64,000 nucleotides of DNA from assembly GCF_003346775.1 (NCBI RefSeq), contig NZ_CP031219.1:2728001-2792000 (forward strand). Reading direction: 5' to 3'. Every line of letters begins with the position of its first letter. Positions within the stretch are counted from its first letter, which is position 1. The position numbers were made by a program, and so were the translations under genes. Positions 19,695 to 29,328 of the stretch are shown here, piece by piece. The notes beneath the pieces were generated by a model. It did no database searches. It saw nothing but the letters and a program-made list of their open reading frames with translations, and was not told the origin of the DNA. The DNA comes from Malaciobacter mytili LMG 24559. Its GTDB lineage: Bacteria > Campylobacterota > Campylobacteria > Campylobacterales > Arcobacteraceae.

Positions 19695-20493
19695 ACTAAT
19701 CTTCTTTATTCTTTTTTTAATAGTAAGTTTGTTATACATCTTAGATGTAAACAAACTTATGAGTACAAATTTTACTTTTTTTAATAAAATCAAAGAATTT
19801 TATATTGAAAAAGTTATAAGCATAACTAACTTTACAGAAAAATATTTTAATCAAGCAAAAAATATTTCCATATTAAAAAAAGAAAATGAAGAATTATTAA
19901 AATACAAAACTTTATATATTGATCAAAAAACTCAACTAAATGAAATCCAAAAAAAATCTTCTTTACAAACAATACAAGAGTCTGTAACTTTAGTAAAAGC
20001 TCTTTCTTATGTTGAATTTGATGACTTAACAAGAGTATGGTTAGATTTAAAAAAAGAAGATACTAAAATTGCTGGACTTATTTATAATAACTTTGCAGCA
20101 GGAATAGTAGTAAAAAAAGATGATAAAGCTTTAGCTTTATTAAATGGAAATGAAAAAGCAAATTATGCAGTTTTTATTGGAGAGAATAGTGCTCCGGGAA
20201 TTATTCATGATTATAGAAAAAGTAAATATATAGTTGCAAAGTATATTCCTATTTGGATAGATATAAAAATAGGAGATGAAGTTATAACTTCAGGAATGGA
20301 TAATATATTCTTTAAAGGTTTAAAAGTAGGAAAAGTAATCTCTATAAATAAAATGGCTGATATGCAAGAGGCAGTTATTGCCCCTTATGCACAGGTTTTA
20401 AAAGAGAGATTTTTTTACCTTTATGAAACAAAAGCAGAAATACCCAAAAATATAAAAGTTGAAACACAAGAAGAAAAACAACAACCTAAATAA
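19687..20493 (+). CDS. mreC: Rod-shape determining protein MreC
   Basis: This 268-residue protein has one N-terminal membrane helix (LIFFILFLIVSLLYIL), a coiled-coil stretch (about 50-90) and a beta-rich periplasmic domain with the family motif VITSGMDNIFFKGLKVGKV. It links MreB to the periplasmic wall-synthesis machinery. It follows mreB with an 8-base overlap, and its end overlaps the convergent GMC oxidoreductase gene by 8 bases. No mreD gene is visible next to it. Confidence 0.92.
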   Translation: MNKLIFFILFLIVSLLYILDVNKLMSTNFTFFNKIKEFYIEKVISITNFTEKYFNQAKNISILKKENEELLKYKTLYIDQKTQLNEIQKKSSLQTIQESVTLVKALSYVEFDDLTRVWLDLKKEDTKIAGLIYNNFAAGIVVKKDDKALALLNGNEKANYAVFIGENSAPGIIHDYRKSKYIVAKYIPIWIDIKIGDEVITSGMDNIFFKGLKVGKVISINKMADMQEAVIAPYAQVLKERFFYLYETKAEIPKNIKVETQEEKQQPK

Positions 20494-22126
20494 TTGTTTT
20501 TATATAATCAGCAACTCTAAATGAATTTGCATATATTGTCCAAGTGTGAGGTACACTTCCTCCTGTTGGCATAAAACTTCCATCTGTTATAAAAAGATTT
20601 TTTAAATCATGACTTTGACAATATTTATTTAAAACAGAAGTTTTAGGATTGTTTCCAAATCTACACCCTCCTGCTTGTAAATTTGAAGAAGGTAAAGAAC
20701 TCATCTCTAATTTAATATTTTTTGCACCCATTTGCTCTAAAACATCTTTTCCTTTTTGTGCTAAAAAATTTGCAACTTTTAAGTCTTGAGGATGGGCACC
20801 TATTCTTATATTAGCAACAGGAATTCCATATTTATCTTTATACTTCTCATCAACACTTACAAAACAGTTATCATTTGGAGTCCAATCAGTAAAAATTTCA
20901 AAATTTAAAACTCTTTTTTTTGTAAAATTATTATAAATATTTTCTTGTAAAGCTTTTCCAAAAAGTAATTTGCCTTGCTCATCTTTTTTATATAAATTTG
21001 CTTTTCTTATTGGATTTGCATGTTCAAAAAGAAAATCTATTGTTCCACCTTTAAACTCTTTTGTATAATACCAATCTTTTAAAGCCCTATTTACAAAAAG
21101 ACCTTGAGTAAAAAGCTCTTTATACTCTAAATTTGTTTTATCAAACTCTGCACTTCCAATACCACCACCTGTAAAAATCATATTTTTACCAACTTGCTTT
21201 GAACTATTTGCAAGTCCATTAACAAAATATTGATTTTTTGAATTTAATAAAAGTCTTGAAGTCTCTACAGCTTGTGCTGCAACTACAAATAGCTTTGCTT
21301 GAATACTTTTTTTAGTACCCTCTTTTGTAAAATAATAAGCCTTTGTAACTTCTGTTTTTGTACTATCTAACTTATATACAAAACAGTTTGATTTTATAAT
21401 TAAATTTCCTGTTTTTAAAGCTTGAACTAAAAGGGAAGCTCTAGAGCTTCCTTTTGCACCACTACTACAACCATAACTTCCACAAAAATTTGAATAATAA
21501 CAAGCATTTCTATGATCTTTAGCTTGGCTTAAAATTGCTCTTGGAACTTTATATGAAGTATAATTTAACTCTTTGCAGGCCTTATCAAAAAGCTTTGTAA
21601 TTGGATGTTCTTCTAGTGGTTTATATGCATACTGTTTTTTACTTCTTGGCTCATGATGCTTATAGTTGGTAACTTCACCAGAAACTCCCACTACTTCTTC
21701 TACTTTTGTATAATATTTTTCTAAATCATCATAAGTAATAGGCCAATCTTCAATATTTGAACCTTCCAATTTTCCATATTCACTTTTAAGCCTAAAATCT
21801 TTGGGTTTTAATCTATGAAAATAACCACTCATAAAATTTGAAGAGCCTCCTAAAATATTCCCATTCCACCAACTCCAACCAGTCTCATAAGTGGGAAATT
21901 TCATCCATTTATTATCTACAAACTCTTCAATAGTATGATATTGTTCTTGTAAAGAAGGTGTAATTATATTTCTTCTAACAAAGGCTATTTCATCTTTTGA
22001 AAAATCTTTTTCATTATATATAGAGCCTTTTTCTAAAATAAGTACTTTTTTACCCTCTTTTGTAAGTTCATAAGCAATAGGTCCAGCACCTGCTCCACTT
22101 CCAATTATACAAATATCATAAACCAT
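20486..22126 (-). CDS. GMC-family FAD oxidoreductase (gluconate dehydrogenase large-subunit type)
   Basis: The 546-residue flavoprotein begins with the FAD-binding IIGSGAGAGPIAYELTKEG and ends with the GMC C-terminal block (FGNNPKTSVLNKYCQSHDLKNLFITDGS and GSVPHTWTIYANSFRVAD). This is the family of gluconate 2-dehydrogenase and related sugar or alcohol dehydrogenases. The upstream gene encodes a Tat-exported subunit-3-like protein and overlaps it by 11 bases, so the two form a periplasmic enzyme exported together. The substrate is unknown, and no cytochrome c subunit is adjacent. Confidence 0.85.
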   Translation of the reverse strand: MVYDICIIGSGAGAGPIAYELTKEGKKVLILEKGSIYNEKDFSKDEIAFVRRNIITPSLQEQYHTIEEFVDNKWMKFPTYETGWSWWNGNILGGSSNFMSGYFHRLKPKDFRLKSEYGKLEGSNIEDWPITYDDLEKYYTKVEEVVGVSGEVTNYKHHEPRSKKQYAYKPLEEHPITKLFDKACKELNYTSYKVPRAILSQAKDHRNACYYSNFCGSYGCSSGAKGSSRASLLVQALKTGNLIIKSNCFVYKLDSTKTEVTKAYYFTKEGTKKSIQAKLFVVAAQAVETSRLLLNSKNQYFVNGLANSSKQVGKNMIFTGGGIGSAEFDKTNLEYKELFTQGLFVNRALKDWYYTKEFKGGTIDFLFEHANPIRKANLYKKDEQGKLLFGKALQENIYNNFTKKRVLNFEIFTDWTPNDNCFVSVDEKYKDKYGIPVANIRIGAHPQDLKVANFLAQKGKDVLEQMGAKNIKLEMSSLPSSNLQAGGCRFGNNPKTSVLNKYCQSHDLKNLFITDGSFMPTGGSVPHTWTIYANSFRVADYIKTII

Positions 22127-22601
22127 TTATTTTCCCATATTTTACTTTTGGTTTTGGATTTCCTGCTTGAAAATTCAAAGCTTTATATCCTATTTCATTT
22201 TTATTACCACCATAAATTGGATCACTAAGCATTGCTTCAATACCATAATAAATAAGTAGAGATAACCAACTTTCACCATAACTATTTAAACTTACTTCTT
22301 GAATAATTTCTTCTTTTTGTTTTTTTGAAGCTTTTAAAAATAAAGGAAAAGAAGAGTTAAAATCAAGTGCTCCTTGAAGCAAATATTCTAAATCACTTTT
22401 ATCAAAACTCTTTTCTTTAGAGTTTTGATATAAATAGTTTAAAGCCCCAAACTCTTTTGAACTAGGCATATTATTAGTTTTAGGAAACAAAACTTCAAAG
22501 ACCTCTTCTATTATAATCCAAGGAAGGTTATCTTCTTTTGCATTTAATAAAGTAGTCGTGGCAAGAAGTGCACTTGTAACTAAAAAATCTCTTCTTTTCA
22601 T
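22116..22601 (-). CDS. Gluconate 2-dehydrogenase subunit 3-like protein, Tat-type signal
   Basis: The 161-residue protein starts with a twin-arginine-like signal (MKRRDFLVTSALLATTTLLNA). The rest resembles the small subunit 3 of membrane gluconate dehydrogenases, which acts as a chaperone or hitchhiking exporter for the GMC flavoprotein. It overlaps the GMC gene by 11 bases, and its ATG overlaps the ribE stop by 1 base (TAATG). Confidence 0.75.
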   Translation of the reverse strand: MKRRDFLVTSALLATTTLLNAKEDNLPWIIIEEVFEVLFPKTNNMPSSKEFGALNYLYQNSKEKSFDKSDLEYLLQGALDFNSSFPLFLKASKKQKEEIIQEVSLNSYGESWLSLLIYYGIEAMLSDPIYGGNKNEIGYKALNFQAGNPKPKVKYGKINGL

Positions 22602-23212
22602 TAGTATCTTGCCATTATATTATCAACTTCATCCCAAGATAATTTATTTTCTTTATTTTTAAACATATTATAAATATATCTTGCAAACATATCGGTTTCT
22701 AAATTTACTCTTGTTCCAACTTTATATCTTTTAAAAATTGTATTTTCTATTGTATGAGGAATAATTGTAAGCCTAAAACTATTTGTAAAAACTTCATTTA
22801 CTGTTAAGGATACTCCATCTATTGTAACACTACCTTTTGGTATTATATATTTTGAATATTCTTTTGGTAAAGAGATTATATAGTCTGTTGAATTTCCATT
22901 TTGTTTTATTGAAGTTACTATTCCAAGACAATCCACATGTCCTTGAACTATGTGTCCTTCAAATCTATCTTTCATCATCATTGCAGGTTCAATATGAACT
23001 TTACCTCTATAATTTTCCATAGCAAGGATTTTTTGAGATTCTAAAGATAACTCAACAGTAAAAGTTCCTGTAGAAACTCTTACAACTGTTAAACATGCTC
23101 CATTTACAGCAATAGAATCTCCAATCTTTGGTTTATATTTGGCTTTTAATGTTAAAAAATTATTATTAAAACTTAAAACTTCTGCCAATTCTCTAATTAA
23201 TCCTGTAAACAC
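22601..23212 (-). CDS. ribE: Riboflavin synthase alpha subunit
   Basis: This 203-residue enzyme converts 6,7-dimethyl-8-ribityllumazine to riboflavin. Two lumazine-binding repeats are present: repeat 1 starts MFTGLIRELAEV and contains GDSIAVNGACLTV; repeat 2 contains GHIVQGHVDCLG and GSVTIDGVSLTVNEV. It lies directly upstream of the FAD-dependent GMC pair. No FMN riboswitch is recognisable upstream. Confidence 0.95.
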   Translation of the reverse strand: MFTGLIRELAEVLSFNNNFLTLKAKYKPKIGDSIAVNGACLTVVRVSTGTFTVELSLESQKILAMENYRGKVHIEPAMMMKDRFEGHIVQGHVDCLGIVTSIKQNGNSTDYIISLPKEYSKYIIPKGSVTIDGVSLTVNEVFTNSFRLTIIPHTIENTIFKRYKVGTRVNLETDMFARYIYNMFKNKENKLSWDEVDNIMARY

Positions 23213-23264
23213 ATAAATCCTTCAACAATAATTTGATAATGTCCAAAATATTTGGAATAATTTC

Positions 23265-23291
23265 AATTTTTTGGTATCATACCGAAAAATT
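23265..23291. promoter_or_regulatory. 27-base near-perfect inverted repeat between ribE and mnmG
   Basis: The core GGTATCATACC is flanked by T- and A-runs (AATTTTTT on the left, GAAAAATT on the right), with one mismatch across 13-base arms. It lies 53 bases before the ribE start in the divergent region. It could be an operator or a hairpin. Confidence 0.35.
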
Positions 23292-23429
23292 ATTGAGAAG
23301 CAAATTTTAATATTATTTACTATACTAAATGCTTCCTTTCTTAAAGACTTTTTTAAAAAACAGAAAAGCTTATCTTTTAAATGGCCTGTTTTTAAAATAT
23401 AACATACATAATATTTTTATGGAGATAAA

Positions 23430-25301
23430 ATGAACTATGACATAATCGTCGTTGGAGGCGGACACGCTGGAATTGAAGCTTCATTAGCAAGTGCTAGAAT
23501 GGGGAAAAAAACTCTTCTAATTACTATGCTTGTAGAACAAATTGGTGCAGCTTCATGTAACCCAGCAATTGGAGGATTAGCCAAAGGGCATCTTGTTAGA
23601 GAACTTGATGCTATTGGTGGTGAAATGGGGCTTTGTACAGATTCAACTGGTATTCAATTTAGAATATTAAATGCTAGTAAAGGTGCAGCAGTACAAGGTA
23701 GTAGAGCACAAATAGATATGGATAAATATAGAGAGTATATGAGAAAAGTTTGTCATAATACTACTAATTTAGAAGTATATCAAGATGAAGTAAAATCTCT
23801 AATTTTAGATGAGCAAGGGAATGTTTGTGGAGTTAAAACTAAACTAACAGAAGAGTTTAAAGCAAAAAAAGTAATTCTTACAACAGGTACTTTTATGAGA
23901 GGTCTTATTCATATTGGTGAAAATAAATATGAAGCTGGAAGAGCATGGGAATTACCCTCAACTACTCTATCAATTCAATTAAAAGAACTAGGATTAAATG
24001 TAGGAAGATTAAAAACAGGGACTCCTTCAAGAATTGATGCAAACTCTATTGATTTTTCAGTAATGGAAGCGCATGGAGGAGATGAAAAGCCTACTCCTTT
24101 TTCATTTAGAACAAATAAAAAAGAGTTTAATCCAAAACAGTTTCCATGTTATATAACATATACAAATACGGGAACTCATCATACAATTACATCAAACTTT
24201 GATAGAGCCCCACTTTTTACAGGACAAATTCAAGGTTTAGGACCAAGATACTGTCCAAGTATTGAAGATAAAGTAAATAGATTTAGCGAAAGAGATAGAC
24301 ACCAACTATTTTTAGAACCACAAACTGCAATGTGTACAGAGTATTATATAAATGGACTTAGTACTTCTTTACCTATTGATGTACAAAAAGAGATGATTCA
24401 CTCAATCAAAGGTTTAGAAAATGCAAAAATTATTAGATATGGATATGCTATTGAGTATGATTATGTTGATCCAACAGAATTAAAACATACTTTAGAGACT
24501 AAAAAAATCAATAACTTATATCTAGCTGGACAAATCAATGCAACAACAGGATATGAAGAAGCGGCTTCGCAAGGATTAATCGCAGGAATTAATGCTGCAT
24601 TGGCAATTGATAATAAAGAACCATTTGTATTAAGAAGAGATGAAGCTTATATTGGAGTTTTAATTGATGATTTAGTTACTAAAGGAACTAATGAACCATA
24701 TAGAATGTTTACAAGTAGAGCTGAATATAGACTTCTTTTAAGAGAAGAAAGTGCTGATTTAAGACTAAGTAAATATGGTCATGAGTTAGGATTAATTGAT
24801 GATGAAACAATGGCTAATGTTGAATATAAAAGAAAAGTTATTAATGATGCAGTTGAGTTTATGGCAAAGGAATGGTTTACTTCTAAAAAAGAGAATTTAG
24901 AGCTTCTTGATAGATTAGGTGAAGAGAGAATTAAAGATAGAGCTTTACTAATTGACTTAGTTGGAAGAAGCACTATTGATGCAACTAAATTTGATGAACT
25001 AGTTCCTTCTTTAAAAGATGTAGATGAATATCTAAAAGAACAAATTATTATTGAAGCTAAATATTATAGATATATTTCTAAACAACAAAAACAAATTGAA
25101 AAAATGCAAAAAATGTTAAAAATGAAAATTCCTGAAGATTTTGATTATTCAAAAATCTCTGGATTATCAAATGAAGTAATTGAAAAGCTTCAAAAATTTA
25201 AACCACCAACGCTATTTAATGCAAGTGAAATTTCAGGAGTAACACCAGCTGCAATTGATATTTTACATATGTATATAAATGTGAAATCTCAAAAACAATA
25301 A
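23430..25301 (+). CDS. mnmG: tRNA uridine-5-carboxymethylaminomethyl modification enzyme MnmG (GidA)
   Basis: The 623-residue FAD protein works with MnmE to modify U34 of tRNAs. Motifs are [19 protein letters not shown] at the start, [26 protein letters not shown]-type sequence near residue 45 and [17 protein letters not shown] near residue 430. The body ends at [14 protein letters not shown]; the last residues (VKSQKQ) and the stop codon fall in sequence that recurs at 51333-51353 beside another Tn7-like left end. The transposon may therefore have supplied the C-terminal tail. This 3' end is the apparent attachment site of the island. Confidence 0.96.
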   Translation: MNYDIIVVGGGHAGIEASLASARMGKKTLLITMLVEQIGAASCNPAIGGLAKGHLVRELDAIGGEMGLCTDSTGIQFRILNASKGAAVQGSRAQIDMDKYREYMRKVCHNTTNLEVYQDEVKSLILDEQGNVCGVKTKLTEEFKAKKVILTTGTFMRGLIHIGENKYEAGRAWELPSTTLSIQLKELGLNVGRLKTGTPSRIDANSIDFSVMEAHGGDEKPTPFSFRTNKKEFNPKQFPCYITYTNTGTHHTITSNFDRAPLFTGQIQGLGPRYCPSIEDKVNRFSERDRHQLFLEPQTAMCTEYYINGLSTSLPIDVQKEMIHSIKGLENAKIIRYGYAIEYDYVDPTELKHTLETKKINNLYLAGQINATTGYEEAASQGLIAGINAALAIDNKEPFVLRRDEAYIGVLIDDLVTKGTNEPYRMFTSRAEYRLLLREESADLRLSKYGHELGLIDDETMANVEYKRKVINDAVEFMAKEWFTSKKENLELLDRLGEERIKDRALLIDLVGRSTIDATKFDELVPSLKDVDEYLKEQIIIEAKYYRYISKQQKQIEKMQKMLKMKIPEDFDYSKISGLSNEVIEKLQKFKPPTLFNASEISGVTPAAIDILHMYINVKSQKQ

Positions 25302-25358
25302 AAAATGAGAATGGACATTAAAAATTGATAATGTGTACATTAAAATTTGAGAATGGAG
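25296..25358 (+). repeat. Left end of Tn7-like element 1: three tandem TnsB-type repeats
   Basis: Three head-to-tail copies lie at 25296-25315 (CAATAAAAAATGAGAATGGA), 25316-25337 (CATTAAAAATTGATAATG...) and 25338-25358 (CATTAAAATTTGAGAATGGA plus G). The first contains the mnmG stop codon. Copy 3 is identical over 20 bases to the inverted copy at 41100-41119. Confidence 0.75.
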
Positions 25359-25370
25359 TTTTAAAATAAA

Positions 25371-27016
25371 ATGGTACGAGGTAAAAGTATCATTCCAGAT
25401 TTTATGGCTGAAAACCCATATGATACATTTAGACTACTTTTACCTCTTAAACTTAACTTGGATGAGGATAAGTATGGAAATAGCCATTTTAAAGTCATTA
25501 TTAAAAATATGACTCAAAATGAGCTATTTACATATGATTTATCTCCAGAATTATTATTTACTCATTTCCCTTTAGAAAAATCTTTTAGTAATGGTCAACA
25601 AAATAACTACTATCAAAATAAAACAATCTTTGAAAAAGATTTTATAATCGATACTACAAATATCTCTAAAAATAATTAGTATAAACTTCATGAACTTCTT
25701 GATGAAAAAAGTATTGTTTCTATTAGTGGTTGGAAAAGAAAATTCTTAAATGAATCAAAATACATTAACTGTTATCTTATAGAACAAAATGGGAATAAAA
25801 TCATTATTCCTGATTTTGCAATTGCTATATATTACTACTTTAGATTTTCGGAAATGAGAGAAGCTGCCTTAGACTGTAATCTTGAAGACCTATATGTAAT
25901 GTGTACTCCCGATAGAAATGATGCAAAAATTGTCTTATCAATACCTAGAAATGATGAAGACGCAGCTTTTATACATAGATATGCTTGTAATGAAATTGCA
26001 CAGAAAAAGTTTGATAATATAGGTAAATACATAAACAACTATTTAAGCTATATAAGAAATCTTGATATTGATAAAGAGATTGAAAATATCCCAATAAAAG
26101 CAAATTTCCCTATAAAAGAAAAGTTCAAAATAGAAACTAGATGTAGTATTCTAACTAATGAAGAAAGTAAGGAAAAATACTATTTTATACATGAAATACT
26201 AAATGACTATTCTGATATTAGTTTTGATAAATTTACTAAAATTATTGAACAAAATAAAACAATAACTACAATAGATGAATTTGAAAATCTTCCTAAAGTA
26301 GATAAAGAAATACCTGGAAATATTACGGAAATACTTAAAGGTAAACCTGCAAATAAAAAGTATACTCAAACTCATCATAGAAAAGATAAAAAGAAAAGTT
26401 GTGGTAGTTTAAATAGAATTGAAATTGAGTATGAAACTATTACAAAAGATACTTTAATCGATATACTAAAAATATATCAAGAACAACAAAATAATGAATC
26501 TATAGACCAGAGCTTAACAGAATCATCTAATAAAGGTGAAAAGAATATAAGTAAGATTATCATATCAAGCGAGTTTGAAAAAGAGAATGAAGAAAGAAAC
26601 CTCTTATAAAAAAATTTAATATTTCAGAAGTTCAGTATTTACCAGAAGTTAAAATAAAAGATACAGAAGATATAAATAAACGATGTAAAATAAGAAAGAG
26701 ACAAAAACAATATCTTATTGCAACATTTCAATATGAAGAAATATATGTAGGACTATTAGAACTTGAAAACAATCCTTCATCAGAAGCTGCTACTTGGGTA
26801 ATAATTTCAAGAGAAAATTATATTTCCGAGCATATATTTAATAGCTTTATTTCATTTTATTTAAAAGACAATTTATCAATCAAAGATTTAAAGGCTATAT
26901 ATAATAAATCTCCCATAAAATTCATTACAAAAAATCACGAAAGGGATGAGAACTTAACAATAGAACAACTTAGCAAATGGCTAGCTGCATTAATAGGAAA
27001 ACTATCAATCAATTGA
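25371..27016 (+). pseudogene. tnsE: tnsE-like transposition gene, broken by a nonsense codon and a frameshift
   Basis: Three pieces together read as one TnsE-like protein of about 548 codons, the length of Tn7 TnsE. Piece 1 (25371-25676) begins MVRGKSIIPDFMAENPYDTF. An in-frame TAG (25677-25679) separates it from piece 2, which continues in the same frame to 26609 and contains GWKRKF and IIIPDFAIAIYYYF, similar to the middle of TnsE. A one-base frameshift near 26590-26609 leads to piece 3, ending ERDENLTIEQLSKWLAALIG, which matches the TnsE C-terminal domain (Tn7: GLGELQVSREDMEGWAERVV). TnsE directs Tn7 to replicating DNA, especially conjugal plasmids. Here it is almost certainly inactive. 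It sits at the left end, opposite in orientation to tnsABCD, unlike Tn7. Confidence 0.75.
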
Positions 27017-27024
27017 AAGCCAAG

Positions 27025-27801
27025 CTAAAAATATTCACTTAAATCAATTTCTATTCCAATGGGACAATGGTCTGAACCTAAGACATCTTTTAAAATAAAG
27101 GCATCTTTTAGTTTCGATTTTAAGTCTTCTGAAATCAATATATAATCTATTCTCCAACCTTCATTTTTTTCTCTAGCTTTTGAACGATAAGGGAAAAGAG
27201 AATATGCATCCTCTACATCACCATTAATATATCTAAAAGTATCAATAAAACCATTCTCAAGAAATTGACTAAAATACTCTCTTTCAATATCTGAAAATCC
27301 AGACTTGCTATATATTTTTGTTTTCTTTAAATCTATATCTTTATGGGCAGTATTAAAATCTCCACAAATAATTATAAGTTTTCCTTCTTCTTTTAAGTTT
27401 AAGCAATAATATAAAAAGTTTTCATAAAAACTAAGTTTGATTTTTAATCTTTCCTCATTTAATTTACCATTTGGGAAATAGACATTAAACAATACTACCT
27501 TTCCAAAATGTTGTTCAATTATTCTTCCTTCATAATTTGAATCTATTTGAAAACAAAAATCCTTTTTATCACAAATAAAATCGGCATAAATTGTTGTGCC
27601 TGAAAAGCCTTTATTTACACTAATATTTGAAATTATATTTTTAAATTTTTTTTGAAATAGACAAGAATGCTCAAAGTCCGGTATAGATAATTTTGTTTCT
27701 TGGAGACATAAAATATTTGGTCTATATAAATCTACCCAATTTAAGGCTTTCTTCTTTTCTATAGCTCTTAGTCCATTTACATTCCAAGATAAAATTTTCA
27801 C
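27025..27801 (-). CDS. xth: Exodeoxyribonuclease III-family AP endonuclease
   Basis: The 258-residue protein has the exonuclease/endonuclease/phosphatase fold: MKILSWNVNGLRAI, LCLQETKLS (metal-binding glutamate), LFNVYFPNG, IICGDFNTAHKDID, WRIDYILIS and LGSDHCPIG (catalytic histidine). It should cut at abasic sites and trim 3' ends. It lies inside the Tn7-like element, convergent with the tnsE remnant (8 bases apart), so it is cargo rather than backbone and may be a second copy of a chromosomal gene. Whether it serves repair, transposition or defence is not evident. Confidence 0.85.
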   Translation of the reverse strand: MKILSWNVNGLRAIEKKKALNWVDLYRPNILCLQETKLSIPDFEHSCLFQKKFKNIISNISVNKGFSGTTIYADFICDKKDFCFQIDSNYEGRIIEQHFGKVVLFNVYFPNGKLNEERLKIKLSFYENFLYYCLNLKEEGKLIIICGDFNTAHKDIDLKKTKIYSKSGFSDIEREYFSQFLENGFIDTFRYINGDVEDAYSLFPYRSKAREKNEGWRIDYILISEDLKSKLKDAFILKDVLGSDHCPIGIEIDLSEYF

Positions 27802-27910
27802 AGATTCACATACCTTTATTAAGTTATATTTTTTTCAAAGTAAGAGTTAAAATCAATAATATCAATAAATACTAATTTTTAGCTTATACTTTTATCTAAC
27901 TAGCAGCTTT

Positions 27911-27936
27911 CTTTTGATATATTTATACATCAAAAG
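27911..27936 (+). promoter_or_regulatory. Hairpin covering the Shine-Dalgarno of the methyltransferase gene
   Basis: CTTTTGAT (27911-27918) pairs with ATCAAAAG (27929-27936) around a 10-base loop. The right arm contains most of the Shine-Dalgarno AAAAGG (27932-27937) of the gene starting at 27946, so the stem could restrict translation of the four-gene operon. Confidence 0.45.
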
Positions 27937-27945
27937 GTAGTATAG

Positions 27946-29328
27946 ATGAATAAGAAATATCAGGGAAGCATTTTTTTTAATGATTTTTTATTAAATTTAA
28001 TAGACAATTATAAAAAAGACCCTACTCCACAAATAGTAAATTTTAGAAAATTAGTTACACAAATTACAAATATGGATAGACATACTCACTTTATTCATGC
28101 TTATCCGGCTAAATTATTACAACAAATTCCTTATCTCTTTCTAAACAATGATATTTTTTCAAAAGAAGGTGATACTATATTAGATACCTTCTGTGGAACA
28201 GGAACTGTACCTCTTGAAGCCTCTATTGCAAATAGAAATGCTATAGGAGTAGATGTCAATCCCTTAGCTGCTTTAATTGCAAAAACAAAAACTTCTAAAC
28301 AAAGTATTAAATCATTAGAAATTAAACTAGAAGAGATACAACAACTTTTTAAAGAATATCAATCTTCTAAGAAAAAGTTTTATATTCCTAATATTGCCAA
28401 TATTAATCATTGGTATAATAAAGAAACTATCAGAAAATTATCTAAAATAAAATATATTATAGATAATATTGAAGAAACAGAAATCAAAGAATTTTTTCAA
28501 GTAGTATTTTCGATTTGCTGCAGAAAGTATAGCTACTCTGACCCTAGAATTTCTGTACCTGTTAAGATAAATGAAGAAAAATTTCCCGAGGGTCACTCTT
28601 TAAGAGAAGCTGCTGCAAAACATCTCGACTTTATTAAAAGAAATAAAATATATGAATACTTTGTTGAACAAGCAAAGAAGAACATTCTTAGATTAAGAAA
28701 CTACCAAAACTCGACAATGCTTAATAACAGTAAAGTTTCAATTTTTAATACAGATATAAAATCTATTCATGAAGCTAAAATTCAAGCTAATACTATTCAA
28801 ATGATTTTGACTTCTCCTCCTTATGTTAGTGCTCAAAAATATATTAGAGCCTCTAGTTTGAGTTTACAATGGCTAGAACTCCATGACAAAGATTTAGCAT
28901 CTTTGGATAAACAATCTATAGGGAGAGAATATTTCTCACCTTCAGTATACAAACAGTTTCATGTTATAGGTTTTAATAGTATAGATAATATTTTATTGAA
29001 AATATTCAAAAAGAATAAACTACGTGCATATATTACATATATGTACTTAATAGAAATGAAACAAACCTTACAAAAATCCTTTAAACTACTTAAAACTAAT
29101 GGGTATTTTGTTATGGTTATAGGAAATAATACCATTGCTGGTTATGAATTCTTAACATATAAATACTTGATAGAAATTGCAGAATCAATTGGATTTAAAA
29201 CAGAACTTGTACTAATTGATGATATTAAGTCTCGGGGATTAATGACAAAAAGGAATAAAACTGCAAGTGTTATTTCAAGAGAATATATTGTTGTATTTAA
29301 AAAGAGGTTTAATAATGAACTATTTTGA
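27946..29328 (+). CDS. DNA methyltransferase-like protein, first gene of a putative defence operon
   Basis: The 460-residue protein has the AdoMet-binding motif ILDTFCGTGTVPLEASIANRN near residue 80, an acidic strand IGVDVNPLAA, and the amino-methyltransferase catalytic motif TSPPYVSAQKY near residue 285. AdoMet motif before SPPY is the order of alpha/gamma-type N6-adenine or N4-cytosine methyltransferases. MQTL.KSFKLLKTNGYFVMVIGNN-like sequence completes the fold. It overlaps the next gene by 14 bases. With the phosphoribosyltransferase-like, ATPase and CARF-like genes that follow it forms one transcription unit. It probably marks self DNA; the target is unknown. Confidence 0.75.
   Translation: MNKKYQGSIFFNDFLLNLIDNYKKDPTPQIVNFRKLVTQITNMDRHTHFIHAYPAKLLQQIPYLFLNNDIFSKEGDTILDTFCGTGTVPLEASIANRNAIGVDVNPLAALIAKTKTSKQSIKSLEIKLEEIQQLFKEYQSSKKKFYIPNIANINHWYNKETIRKLSKIKYIIDNIEETEIKEFFQVVFSICCRKYSYSDPRISVPVKINEEKFPEGHSLREAAAKHLDFIKRNKIYEYFVEQAKKNILRLRNYQNSTMLNNSKVSIFNTDIKSIHEAKIQANTIQMILTSPPYVSAQKYIRASSLSLQWLELHDKDLASLDKQSIGREYFSPSVYKQFHVIGFNSIDNILLKIFKKNKLRAYITYMYLIEMKQTLQKSFKLLKTNGYFVMVIGNNTIAGYEFLTYKYLIEIAESIGFKTELVLIDDIKSRGLMTKRNKTASVISREYIVVFKKRFNNELF

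Noticed and set aside
23213-23429. FMN riboswitch upstream of ribE
   Set aside because: The conserved RFN core sequences are absent; only a simple inverted repeat is present.
26590-26620. Programmed ribosomal frameshift in the tnsE-like gene
   Set aside because: The frame-0 stop precedes the A7 run, so slippage there cannot help, and an in-frame TAG upstream already breaks the gene.
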